Positions 7,395 through 15,258 of a stretch of DNA of 64,000 nucleotides are shown one piece after another. The stretch comes from Fulvitalea axinellae (lineage in GTDB: Bacteria; Bacteroidota; Bacteroidia; Cytophagales; Cyclobacteriaceae): the NCBI RefSeq assembly GCF_036492835.1, contig NZ_AP025314.1, forward strand, positions 4,802,545 to 4,866,544, given 5' to 3'. The first letter of the stretch is position 1. Each line of letters begins with the position of its first letter. The notes below the pieces were generated by a model. That model did no database searches, had not been told where the DNA came from, and was given only the letters and a program-made list of their open reading frames with translations. The translations under genes and the position numbers were made by a program.

Positions 7395-9131
7395 ATGTTC
7401 TCAAACCGAACCCACCGACATACGTACCCATCAAGCAACGCCAACAAAGCGGGCAACGCCGGTGTGTCCAAGCTTCCCCCAGCGCAACTGTCGAAAGGCA
7501 GGATGAAACGGGAGGCGGCGCTGGACACAGGCGGTGGCGTGGCTGAGCCGGACGATATGTTTGACAGTTCGGAAGATGTGGCCGACGAGCGTCTGGCGGA
7601 AGAATTCGAAGCTTTTTTCGGGCGGATGCAGGGCGGGTTGGACTTGGTGGAAAGCTCGCGCAAGCTCGAACCTCAGGAACATTCCCCTTTTTTGCGCCGA
7701 GGCCAGGCGCTGGATATAGTGTCCAGCGAGGCCGGCGATGACTCATTTACCCATATCGGAGAGCTGGAAAGCGAAGCCGACGCTCCTCCATTCACCCAAA
7801 TTGACGTACTGGAAAGCGAAGAGGATGAGGATGAAGCCTACACAAACATTGATGATGTAGACCTTGACAAAGAGCTCAAGGAAATGATACACGGCTCGGA
7901 CGAGCCGGTGCCTGGCCGGGTATTGGTCATCATCAAAAGGATCTTGGCCCGTAAGGCTGGATTTTCCGATGACTATACAGAAACGCCCATAAAGGTACAA
8001 AGGGAAATGGCCCGCGCCCTAAAGGACATGCTGACGGTAAAAGCCGAAAGCGGATGGGATTTTGAACGGGTGTTGGATAAGTTCGAAGCTTTTATCGACG
8101 CAGTAGACACCACCGTCGGGCTGATAGACACCGTAAGCGGCTATGTAAGCGAACTGACAAAAGGCGACGTGTCGGCGAAAGCCGAGGCCGTATCCGAATA
8201 TTGTGGCGCCATAAGCAGTGTGTTGGGCGTGATTTCCCCCATAATCGCCGTATTTAAGCAGGCCGCCAAAGTAAAATCCTGCTTCTCTGACGACGAGGAA
8301 GTCTTTACTACCGGCGACAAGGCAAGGGAAGTTATCACTCTTGGCCGTACCTTGGCCTCGGCCGGCAGAGCCATACTGGTAGCCACCAAGGATGTAATGG
8401 GACTGGTTACCAAGATACCGGGACCGCTAAAAAGCGCCGTTCCGGGCCTTTCCATAGTGATTGCCGCCATTGAAATAGCTTTGCGGAGCCTGGATTTGTG
8501 GCGGGATGTGCGCAACTACATGAGCATGGGCCGCTCCAAAGACAGGATGCGAAAATCACTTTCCGCCTCCGATTCCTTCGAAGGGTTGTTTACTGAAAAA
8601 GGGGCCACCAATACCGAAACCCTCCGACGTATGTCAACAGGCAGTAAATCCTCGTACACACTATCCAGTATGGCTCAGGAATACGAGCTGGTACGCGACC
8701 TGAAGAAGGTAAACCGCAAGCGAATTATCCGCGAATCTATGCGGATAGCCATAGCCGGCATGAACCTTACGGCCGACGCGCTCAAGATAGCCGGCGTATC
8801 GGCGCAAGCCGGATTGGCGCTTAACATTTCAAGTTCGGTGTTGGGCACGGGTTCCACCGCATTCCGTAAAGTCAAACAGAAATGGCATGACAAGGGGTAT
8901 GGCAACCAAGAGAAGACATCACGCGCAAAAGACAAGGCCAGAATACGCCAAGTGCGGGTAATTTTCAGAATGATCTCCAGCCTTGACTCAGAGGACACGG
9001 TGAAAGCCTCGGAAGTAGCCTCTTATATCCGCGCCTCGGGCTGTTCGGTGCAGAAGTTTGTCCGCCACAAAGACAAGACAAAGGGAAGGGTGAAGATGCT
9101 TTACGGCGCTTTGAAGAAGAGGGAAGGCTAA
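7395..9131 (+). CDS. Large unrecognised protein with acidic triple repeat and hydrophobic helical core; toxin/cargo-like
   Basis: I do not recognise a named family. The frame is open from 7272 but its first ATG in a plausible context is at 7395, preceded by a GAAAGG ribosome-binding-like site (578 aa). Residues 1-40 are basic and low in order (MFSNRTHRHTYPSSNANKAG). Residues about 114-161 hold three tandem 16-residue acidic repeats: SFTHIGELESEADA, PFTQIDVLESEEDE, AYTNIDDVDLDKEL. The remainder is helical, with long hydrophobic stretches around 270 (AISSVLGVISPIIAVFKQAA), 353 (VPGLSIVIAAIEIALRSL) and 460-490 (LTADALKIAGVSAQAGLAL), and a basic C-terminus. There is no signal peptide. Disordered head plus amphipathic helical body recalls cargo proteins of contractile injection systems, but that is inference only. 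It stands alone with its own terminator. Confidence 0.6.
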   Translation: MFSNRTHRHTYPSSNANKAGNAGVSKLPPAQLSKGRMKREAALDTGGGVAEPDDMFDSSEDVADERLAEEFEAFFGRMQGGLDLVESSRKLEPQEHSPFLRRGQALDIVSSEAGDDSFTHIGELESEADAPPFTQIDVLESEEDEDEAYTNIDDVDLDKELKEMIHGSDEPVPGRVLVIIKRILARKAGFSDDYTETPIKVQREMARALKDMLTVKAESGWDFERVLDKFEAFIDAVDTTVGLIDTVSGYVSELTKGDVSAKAEAVSEYCGAISSVLGVISPIIAVFKQAAKVKSCFSDDEEVFTTGDKAREVITLGRTLASAGRAILVATKDVMGLVTKIPGPLKSAVPGLSIVIAAIEIALRSLDLWRDVRNYMSMGRSKDRMRKSLSASDSFEGLFTEKGATNTETLRRMSTGSKSSYTLSSMAQEYELVRDLKKVNRKRIIRESMRIAIAGMNLTADALKIAGVSAQAGLALNISSSVLGTGSTAFRKVKQKWHDKGYGNQEKTSRAKDKARIRQVRVIFRMISSLDSEDTVKASEVASYIRASGCSVQKFVRHKDKTKGRVKMLYGALKKREG

Positions 9132-9155
9132 GCGTTTCCTGATAAAACTACCCGC

Positions 9156-9189
9156 AAAAGGGAAGGTCCGAAAGGGCTTTCCCTTTTTT
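9156..9189 (+). terminator. Terminator after the toxin-like gene
   Basis: AAAAGGGAA pairs with TTTCCCTTTT around a 13-base loop and runs into TTTTTT; it lies 24 bp past the stop codon. Confidence 0.8.
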
Positions 9190-9244
9190 CGTACTCGGTC
9201 ACTAGCGCCAACACAGCGTGTTAGGTTTTCCTACAAAGTACATC

Positions 9245-9418
9245 ACACCCACTATTTCAGTATGTTTGATTTTCTTATTTAGGGAAATAAAACAGTTATA
9301 TACTGACTCTCTATTGGTTACATACTGGATAAAAGATACAAACATAGTATGTAACCAGTAGATACATACTGGGTTTTATGCTATTACATACTATATTTTG
9401 AATAGAGATATACTGGAT
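9245..9418. repeat. Cluster B of TACATACT/AGTATGTA motifs with a 19-bp-spaced inverted repeat
   Basis: Seven copies of the ATACTG-like motif lie in both orientations. The core GGTTACATACT (9316-9326), 19-bp spacer, AGTATGTAACC (9346-9356) mirrors the core of cluster A at 2592-2632, including spacer length and partial spacer identity. It is part of a 660-bp gene-free stretch (9132-9793) between the toxin-like gene and the YiaAB gene; the rest of that stretch (9420-9793) shows no convincing gene. Confidence 0.75.
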
Positions 9419-9793
9419 TTTGGAGGCGAAAAAGCGTAAAAAAATCCGAAAACGGGGGTTTTCGGATTCCAACAGGGTTTGAATAATCCCCCAATACAGG
9501 CAAACAAGAGGGATTTCGTTTAAACTTTGGGTATTTTCTCAATATGGGAGGCGACACTTTCCAGCCTTTTTGATGTCGGCAAGTTAACCAGAAAAGACCG
9601 TTCAAAGTACAGCCCAGCGTAATCGGGTAAGTGTCAGGGAGATTTCACCTTGGCTTAGGGGTGACATTTTATCAGGATTTAAAGGCTTTCTCCAGATATC
9701 GAATTGCATTTTTCACTAATGATAATTGTTTTTTATGAAGCCTAATATGTACCTTAATCCTGATTTTTACTTTTTAACTTTAAAGATAAGCTT

Positions 9794-10249
9794 ATGAACG
9801 ACACCGAATTTGAGACAAAAGAAGAGTCGGTAAGAACGCAAGCGACCGTAAACAAAGGCCAAATAGGTAAGCCTTCGCCCGCATTTGTGGCGGCCTCATG
9901 GGCTGCTTTGTTTATCGGAATTGTAGCCTATAATATAGGATTGTTGAACGCAGTAATGGAGTTGAACGAGAAAGGGTACTACTTCGCCATACTGTTGTTT
10001 GGGCTTTTTTCGGCGGTTTCGGTACAAAAAAGTGTCCGTGACAGGCTTGAGGGCGTGCCCGTATCAAATATATATTACGGTATCAGCTGGGTTTCGATGG
10101 TGATATCGGTACTGCTGTTAGTGGCTGGCCTGTGGAACGCCACGCTAGAGCTTAGCGAAAAGGGCTTCTACGGTATGTCTTATACGCTTTCCCTCTTCGC
10201 CGCCATATCCGTACAAAAGAACGTTCGGGACTTACAGGCCTTTGAGTAG
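9794..10249 (+). CDS. YiaA/YiaB-family inner-membrane protein
   Basis: The 151-residue product contains two copies of the YiaAB two-helix domain. Copy one is about residues 32-82 (AALFIGIVAYNIGLLNAVME, then FAILLFGLFSAVSVQKSVRD) and copy two about 95-148 (SVLLLVAGLWNATLELSEKG, then SLFAAISVQKNVRD). The near-identical copy ends (AVSVQKSVRD/AISVQKNVRD) show an internal duplication, giving four membrane helices. The N-terminal ~30 residues are polar and cytoplasmic-looking. The family's function is unknown. The gene is monocistronic and ends in a strong bidirectional terminator. Confidence 0.85.
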   Translation: MNDTEFETKEESVRTQATVNKGQIGKPSPAFVAASWAALFIGIVAYNIGLLNAVMELNEKGYYFAILLFGLFSAVSVQKSVRDRLEGVPVSNIYYGISWVSMVISVLLLVAGLWNATLELSEKGFYGMSYTLSLFAAISVQKNVRDLQAFE

Positions 10250-10282
10250 GCGCCTCCCGGCTTGGGCTTCGGCCTAAAACTA

Positions 10283-10328
10283 CGGAACCTTCCCCCGTTA
10301 TCGCTTGGGGGAAGGTTCCGTTTTTTTT
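10283..10328. terminator. Strong bidirectional terminator between yiaAB-like gene and cysteine desulfurase
   Basis: The 14-bp perfect arms CGGAACCTTCCCCC and GGGGGAAGGTTCCG are followed by eight T residues on the plus strand; the right gene converges on it. Confidence 0.93.
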
Positions 10329-11460
10329 AAGGAAAAAGGACTTTTTTCAAGATATCGCAAGCCGTTTCGATTTCCTCAATAGTGTTGTATCTACTGAAAG
10401 AGAAACGGATAGATACCCGATCCTTACGCTCACCAAGGGCCATCAAGACATGCGATCCCTTTTGGGCGCCACTGCTACAGGCGCTTCCACCCGTCGCTGA
10501 CACTCCCTGAAGGTCAAGGCTAAAGAGCAAAGTGGCGGTATCCATACTGGTGGGGATGCTCACACTCAGTATCTTGCACAGGCTATGGTCCGAATCGGCC
10601 GAAGCTCCGTTGAAGAGAACGCCGGGGATATCCGCCTTGAGTCTTTCGATCATGCGGTTCTTTAGGCCCAGGATATGCTCCCTGTCCCTTTCCAAGTTGG
10701 CATACGCCAATGTCAATGCCGAGGCCAAACCTACGATGGCATACACGTTCTCGGTACCCGAACGGAGACCTTTTTCCTGTCCTCCCCCTTGCATGTGCGC
10801 GCTAATCTTATGGCCTTTGCCCAAATAAAGAAAGCCGATACCCTTAGGACCATGGAACTTATGCCCCGTTCCGGAAAGCGCGTCGATATGCATCTCCTTA
10901 GGATCGATACGCTCAAAACCTAACGACTGCACCGCATCGGTGTGGAAGAAGGCACCGTACTCATGGCAAAGATCGCCCACACGCTTAAGGTCGGTGAGGT
11001 TTCCTATCTCGTTATTGCCATGCATCAACGACACCAACGCCTTTGGCGACTTCTTAAGAAGCGCTTCCAAGTCTTGCATATCGACCAATCCGCTGGCATC
11101 AAGCTTTACTTTATATACCGGAATACCCGCTTGGGCGCCTATATATTCGGCGGTTTTGAGCGTAGCGCTGTGTTCCAAAGGCGAAGTGATGATAGCTTCG
11201 CAACCGAGATCACGCACGGCTCCATGTAATATGATGTTTGTGGATTCGGTACCACCTGCGGTGAAATATACCTCGGCGCTGGTTACGTTCAGCTCCTTGG
11301 CTACAGCTTTTCGGGCGCTTTCCACCGCGGCGCGGGCTTGCCGGCCGTGGGTATGTGGCGTAGAAGGGTTGCCGTGGTGCTGTATAAGGTATGGCTTCAT
11401 GGCCTCAAAGGCCTCCGGCGCCAAGGGCGTAGTGGCGGCGTTGTCAAGATAAATGCTCAT
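10327..11460 (-). CDS. Cysteine desulfurase (NifS/IscS-like)
   Basis: A PLP-dependent cytosolic enzyme that takes sulfur from cysteine for Fe-S cluster and thio-cofactor assembly. It opens with the class pattern YLDNAATTPLAPEAFEAM, binds PLP through K201 in SGTGHKFHGPKG, and carries the sulfur-accepting cysteine C328 in the loop SATGGSACSSGAQKGSHVL, which is the long-loop (group I, IscS/NifS) arrangement. At 377 aa it is of normal length. No iscU, iscA or other cluster-assembly gene is adjacent, so it could be a general or tRNA-thiolation desulfurase rather than part of an isc operon. It precedes nothing co-directional within 60 bp except glmM upstream. Confidence 0.92.
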   Translation of the reverse strand: MSIYLDNAATTPLAPEAFEAMKPYLIQHHGNPSTPHTHGRQARAAVESARKAVAKELNVTSAEVYFTAGGTESTNIILHGAVRDLGCEAIITSPLEHSATLKTAEYIGAQAGIPVYKVKLDASGLVDMQDLEALLKKSPKALVSLMHGNNEIGNLTDLKRVGDLCHEYGAFFHTDAVQSLGFERIDPKEMHIDALSGTGHKFHGPKGIGFLYLGKGHKISAHMQGGGQEKGLRSGTENVYAIVGLASALTLAYANLERDREHILGLKNRMIERLKADIPGVLFNGASADSDHSLCKILSVSIPTSMDTATLLFSLDLQGVSATGGSACSSGAQKGSHVLMALGERKDRVSIRFSFSRYNTIEEIETACDILKKVLFP

Positions 11461-11482
11461 GGCTATGGCTTCTAAACAAAAA

Positions 11483-11505
11483 AGGGAAGCCGTTCGGGCC
11501 TCCCT
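11483..11505 (-). terminator. Terminator of glmM
   Basis: The short stem AGGGAGGC/GC.TCCCT read on the minus strand is followed by TTTTTTG. It separates glmM from the co-directional desulfurase gene. Confidence 0.65.
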
Positions 11506-11528
11506 ATATATCCTTAAACGGTGTTTTC

Positions 11529-12926
11529 TCAGTCGTTAACCGACTCGGAAATCACTTCCTTAATGTCAGTGATAATCTTGTTTGCCAAGTGGTTGGCGGT
11601 AGATTCCGAAGACGATTCGGCGTAAATACGGATGATAGGCTCGGTGTTCGACTTACGCAAGTGTACCCACTCCTTATCAAACTCAATCTTAACTCCGTCG
11701 ATATCCGTAACGGGATTCTTAGAGTATTTGCCTTTGATCTTATCCATGATTTGGTCAATATCCAAATCAGGAGTAAGCTCAATCTTGTTTTTAGAAATGA
11801 AGTAATTAGGGTAAGTGCTACGCAACATTGACACTGATTTGCCGAATTTGGCCAAATGTGTCAGGAATAATGCGATGCCCACCAAAGCGTCACGGCCAGC
11901 GTGCAGTGTAGGGTAAATAATTCCCCCGTTTCCTTCACCACCGATAATGGCGTCGGTCTCACGCATTTTGTGCACCACATTAACCTCACCTACGGCTGCG
12001 GCGTTGTATTCCACACCGTGTTTCTCGGCTACATCCCGCAAGGCTCTCGACGAAGAGAGGTTCGAGCAAGTGTTGCCTGGTGTTTGTGAGATAACGTAGT
12101 CGCCTACGGCTACAAGCGTATATTCCTCACCAAAAGGAGTTCCATCTTCGCAAATCAGCGCCAAGCGGTCCACGTCAGGGTCAACTACAACACCGAGGTC
12201 ATAGTTTCCGCTGGCCACTTCGCTAGAAAACTGAACGAGGTTTTCGGGAAGAGGTTCCGGATTGTGAGGGAAATGCCCGGTAGGTTCGCAGTAGAAACGT
12301 CCGATTTCGCTTACGCCCAGAGCTTCGAGAAGCTTAGGTACGGCGATTCCTCCCGAAGAGTTTACGGCGTCTACGGCCACTTTGAAGTTACTCTCCTTAA
12401 TAGCCTCAACATCCACTAACGGAAGTTCGAGGATTTGACGGATATGCTCGTCGATGTAAGTATCGTTGAGCGAGTATTTGCCCAGTTCTTTTACCGGAGC
12501 AAAATCGAACTCTTCTGCCTCTGCCAGACGCAAAACCTCGGCGCCATCAGCACCTGAGATGAATTCGCCTTTTTCGTTGAGGAGCTTCAGTGCGTTCCAC
12601 TGAATCGGGTTATGGCTAGCGGTGAGGATGATTCCGCCTCCCGCCTGTTCGGCCGGTACGGCTATTTCCACCGTAGGAGTGGTGGACAGCCCAAGATCGA
12701 CCACGTCAATGCCCAATCCCACTAGGGTAGAGGAGACGAGCTGGGAAATCATTTCGCCGGAAAGGCGCGCGTCCCTGCCGATAACAATTTTCTTGTTTCC
12801 CGTTGTCTTTTTGACCCATGTTCCGAAAGCCGCCGCAAACTTTACGGCGTCGACAGGCGTCAGCGCTTCGCCGACTTCACCACCTATGGTGCCTCGAATG
12901 CCGGAAATCGATTTAATTAGCGTCAT
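11529..12926 (-). CDS. glmM: Phosphoglucosamine mutase (phosphohexose mutase family)
   Basis: This cytosolic enzyme interconverts glucosamine-6-phosphate and glucosamine-1-phosphate on the way to UDP-GlcNAc for peptidoglycan and LPS. All family landmarks are present: the start SGIRGTIGGEVGEALTP, the phosphoserine loop TASHNP with S104, the magnesium loop DPDVDRLALI, the sugar loop GEGNGGII, and the phosphate-binding RKSNTEPIIRIYAE near the C-terminus. The sugar loop GEGNGG is closer to general phosphohexomutases than to the GEQSGH of classical GlmM, so a phosphomannomutase activity cannot be ruled out. At 465 aa it has family length, and it starts at the first ATG. Confidence 0.88.
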   Translation of the reverse strand: MTLIKSISGIRGTIGGEVGEALTPVDAVKFAAAFGTWVKKTTGNKKIVIGRDARLSGEMISQLVSSTLVGLGIDVVDLGLSTTPTVEIAVPAEQAGGGIILTASHNPIQWNALKLLNEKGEFISGADGAEVLRLAEAEEFDFAPVKELGKYSLNDTYIDEHIRQILELPLVDVEAIKESNFKVAVDAVNSSGGIAVPKLLEALGVSEIGRFYCEPTGHFPHNPEPLPENLVQFSSEVASGNYDLGVVVDPDVDRLALICEDGTPFGEEYTLVAVGDYVISQTPGNTCSNLSSSRALRDVAEKHGVEYNAAAVGEVNVVHKMRETDAIIGGEGNGGIIYPTLHAGRDALVGIALFLTHLAKFGKSVSMLRSTYPNYFISKNKIELTPDLDIDQIMDKIKGKYSKNPVTDIDGVKIEFDKEWVHLRKSNTEPIIRIYAESSSESTANHLANKIITDIKEVISESVND

Positions 12927-12951
12927 TGACTGTGTATGGAATGTTAATGCC

Positions 12952-12985
12952 CAAATTTAACCAAAAAAAAATATATAAAATCAAA
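12952..12985 (-). promoter_or_regulatory. Probable promoter of glmM
   Basis: On the minus strand TTTG (12982-12985) and TAAATTTG (12952-12959) are 22 bp apart, close to the Bacteroidota consensus spacing. The -7 element ends 25 bp before the glmM start. Confidence 0.55.
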
Positions 12986-13000
12986 AATGCCAGATTGCTA

Positions 13001-13234
13001 CTAGCTGAATTTCGACAGTACCTTATCCACTTCGTTGTCAGGTTCTTGGTTTTTGCATTGCTCTCCGGGCTCTTTGCCACAGAAACTGCATTTTTCACCC
13101 TCCTTGTTTAGGAAAGGGCTTTGGGAAGCGCAAGTACCTTTGAACTGTCCGTTTTTGACGAAGATCAGCCTCACGGACATCAGGGCGAAAAACAGCCCTA
13201 TCATCACGATTCCCAATATTATTGTCGTAGTCAT
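13001..13234 (-). CDS. Small conserved Bacteroidota membrane protein with a cysteine cluster
   Basis: The 77-residue product starts at the ATG at 13234 (MTTTIILGIVMIGLFFALMSV), a single membrane anchor. It is followed by the family signature NGQFKGTCASQSPFL and a four-cysteine tail (C..C: KCSFCGKEPGEQCKN). This arrangement is found in a short protein common in Bacteroidota and usually annotated only as membrane or secreted protein. The CxxC...C pattern suggests metal or Fe-S binding, but no function is known. A longer start at 13294 is open but would put unrelated residues before the anchor, and a TAGATTTG promoter element lies in that stretch. Confidence 0.75.
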   Translation of the reverse strand: MTTTIILGIVMIGLFFALMSVRLIFVKNGQFKGTCASQSPFLNKEGEKCSFCGKEPGEQCKNQEPDNEVDKVLSKFS

Positions 13235-13257
13235 AGCAAACGGATTGATTAGTTGCG

Positions 13258-13265
13258 CAAATCTA
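13258..13265 (-). promoter_or_regulatory. -7 element TAGATTTG upstream of the small cysteine-cluster protein
   Basis: CAAATCTA on the plus strand reads TAGATTTG on the minus strand, matching TAnnTTTG, 24 bp before the chosen ATG. No clear TTTG at 19-21 bp upstream. Confidence 0.45.
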
Positions 13266-13415
13266 CATAAATAAGGTTTTAAACCCCCTAACATTTGTCA
13301 AAGTTTAACCTCTTTTATATCTATAAGGACAACGCTTTCAGGCTAATGTCGTATTTTGCGTGGGCTTTTGGGCTCGTAAAGGCTACGGGCTTCTGTTTTA
13401 TTTTCTCATTTTGCC

Positions 13416-14456
13416 GTGTCTCGATTAGGGAAATATACTGTTGCGGTTTCCATATTATGTTACCTTGGAGTGCTTGTTCACCCAAGTACTTTTTGGCCAG
13501 TGTCTTTCCTGACCTTGCTGATTCCCGTACTATTATTAGTTAATTTGATATTGCTGATATTGAGCCTGAAGAAACCGAAAGGTATTTTGTGGCCATTGAC
13601 AGGATTACTGGCCGGAATATTCTTCATCTTTTCAACCGTATCTATCTCTCCTTTAGCAGATCCCAAAGAGGCCGACTTCAGCGTACTTACCTACAATGTC
13701 CGCAACTTTTCGGAAGAATCGCCAAAACGGAAGGACCTGTACGTAGCTTCTGAAGGCATGGTCAACTGGGTAACCTCCGTTAACGCCGACGTGAAATGTT
13801 TTCAGGAATACACTCCTGCCAGGCTCAAGGTTGACAAAAAACTGAAAGCAGACGGCTATTCGCTCACCCCTTGGAAATACCCGGGAGACCGCTATGCCGG
13901 ATCACTCGTAATCGCCAGCCGGTTTCCCATACTTAAATCGGGAAAGGTCACTTTGTACAAGAAAAAACCGATAAGCCGGATAAACGGAGCCGTATTCGCC
14001 GATTTGAAAGTAGCGAACGATACGATAAGGGTATACAACGCCCACCTCCACTCGATGGGAATTAACCAAAATGACGTTACGGACAAAGACCGCCTCATCA
14101 ACACATATAAGCGTACCGGCAATAAGCTAAAGTACGGCATGGCCAAACGCGCCGAACAAGTCAATATACTTTTGGAACATATTGAAGCCAGTCCTTACCC
14201 GGTAGTCCTTTGCGGAGATTTTAACGATCCGCCCTACACATACAGCTATTTCAAACTTAAGCAGAAGCTAGGCAACGCTTTCGAACGGGCGGGCAACGGT
14301 TTTGGATTTACATTTAACGGAAAGCTTTTCTTTTTGAGAATAGACCAGCAGTTTTTTGGGAAGGGTATTGACGCCGTGGCCTACAAAACGATGGACAAGA
14401 TCGCTTACTCTGACCATTTTCCCGTAATGTCGTGGTACAAATTGTCCAACGACTGA
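13416..14456 (+). CDS. Membrane-anchored endonuclease/exonuclease/phosphatase-family protein
   Basis: About the first 75 residues form two to three membrane helices (ending LLAGIFFIFSTVSISPLAD). The rest is an EEP (DNase I-like) domain with FSVLTYNVRNF, the metal-binding FQEY, NAHLHSMG, VLCGDFNDPP and the terminal IAYSDHFPVMSWY. These residues provide the metal ligands and catalytic histidines of the superfamily, so the enzyme should be active on a phosphodiester or phosphomonoester substrate outside or at the membrane. The exact substrate is unknown. The start is a GTG (13416); no ATG exists upstream of the membrane segments in this frame. Common in Bacteroidota, often next to rhomboid genes, which are absent here. 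Confidence 0.88.
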   Translation: MSRLGKYTVAVSILCYLGVLVHPSTFWPVSFLTLLIPVLLLVNLILLILSLKKPKGILWPLTGLLAGIFFIFSTVSISPLADPKEADFSVLTYNVRNFSEESPKRKDLYVASEGMVNWVTSVNADVKCFQEYTPARLKVDKKLKADGYSLTPWKYPGDRYAGSLVIASRFPILKSGKVTLYKKKPISRINGAVFADLKVANDTIRVYNAHLHSMGINQNDVTDKDRLINTYKRTGNKLKYGMAKRAEQVNILLEHIEASPYPVVLCGDFNDPPYTYSYFKLKQKLGNAFERAGNGFGFTFNGKLFFLRIDQQFFGKGIDAVAYKTMDKIAYSDHFPVMSWYKLSND

Positions 14457-14644
14457 TTTTTTTGGAAAATGCCTTGAAAAATCACGTCATGAGACATGTG
14501 GCAATTATAATAATCATTTTTTTATTCGTCTTAGAATGATTTTTTTTCGTTAAAAAGAACAATGTGCGTTTCTCCGTGCCCGTTCAGTCGGGAGTCCAAT
14601 CTTATCCTCTCAGAATTTCTCTATCCGAAACCGTCTAATTAGTT

Positions 14645-15103
14645 ATGGTTGCCGTAAAAAACGCTGTCTCAGGTGCCCGGGTGGCGTCCGGTAAAATTCC
14701 AAAACCGCTGAAAGTCTTAATCCTAGGTAATAACCCCATAAGTCTGGGCGAAGTATTCGAAGTCCTTGACGGGCGTGAGTTCGCTGGGCAGAAATTTAGC
14801 GTTGACGTGTGTTTTGACGCGTACGATTGTCTGCGCAAACTACGTAACGGTACTGCTTTCGATTGCGTCATCATTGACGATACGCTAGGCATTTCCGAAA
14901 TGCGCAAGCTCTTTTCGGGAATGAAAGAGGGAAAAGCAACGCAAAACTTTCCAGTATCGATGATAAAGAGCGACAACCACCATTCGGTGCCGTTTTCGGG
15001 CATATTCGATTTCATTCTGCGCGAAGACATGAACTTGGCAAGGTTGAACAACACGATCACCAGGTCGATAAATTTCTCAAGAAGGTCTGATTTTCAGACT
15101 TAA
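14645..15103 (+). CDS. Response-regulator receiver-like protein without output domain
   Basis: The 152-residue product resembles a divergent CheY-like receiver. It has beta-1 LKVLILGNN, the putative phospho-acceptor region DCVIIDDTLG with two aspartates, and a lysine in the region VSMIKSDNHH. The usual acidic pair at the end of beta-1 is missing (GNN), so phosphorylation is doubtful. There is no DNA-binding domain. Single receivers of this kind are common in Cytophagales. The gene ends at a strong terminator before the ATPase gene. No partner kinase is adjacent. Confidence 0.55.
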   Translation: MVAVKNAVSGARVASGKIPKPLKVLILGNNPISLGEVFEVLDGREFAGQKFSVDVCFDAYDCLRKLRNGTAFDCVIIDDTLGISEMRKLFSGMKEGKATQNFPVSMIKSDNHHSVPFSGIFDFILREDMNLARLNNTITRSINFSRRSDFQT

Positions 15104-15130
15104 GGCACTCGTTTTGAGTGACGTTTCGGG

Positions 15131-15172
15131 AAGCGGGTAAATACGAAAAAGCGTATTTATCCGCTTTTTTTT
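15131..15172 (+). terminator. Terminator after the receiver-like gene
   Basis: The arms AAGCGGGTAAATACG and GCGTATTTATCCGCTT are followed by a T run, 28 bp past the stop. Confidence 0.92.
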
Positions 15173-15246
15173 GTGTTTTAAACGCTTTTCAGGAACTGAT
15201 TTTTATCTATAAAGCCAAGGAGTCTTACTTTTTTTTATCGGATTAG

Positions 15247-15254
15247 TACCTTTG
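15247..15254 (+). promoter_or_regulatory. TACCTTTG -7 element immediately before the copper ATPase gene
   Basis: TACCTTTG matches TAnnTTTG but ends only 4 bp before the first ATG (15259). If it is used, transcription would begin at or inside that codon, which favours the second ATG at 15277 as the real start. Confidence 0.4.
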
Positions 15255-15258
15255 GCCT

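Noticed and set aside
9384..9605. A 73-codon minus-strand open frame in the gap before the YiaAB gene
   Set aside because: It overlaps the repeat cluster, has no recognisable content and no plausible start context.
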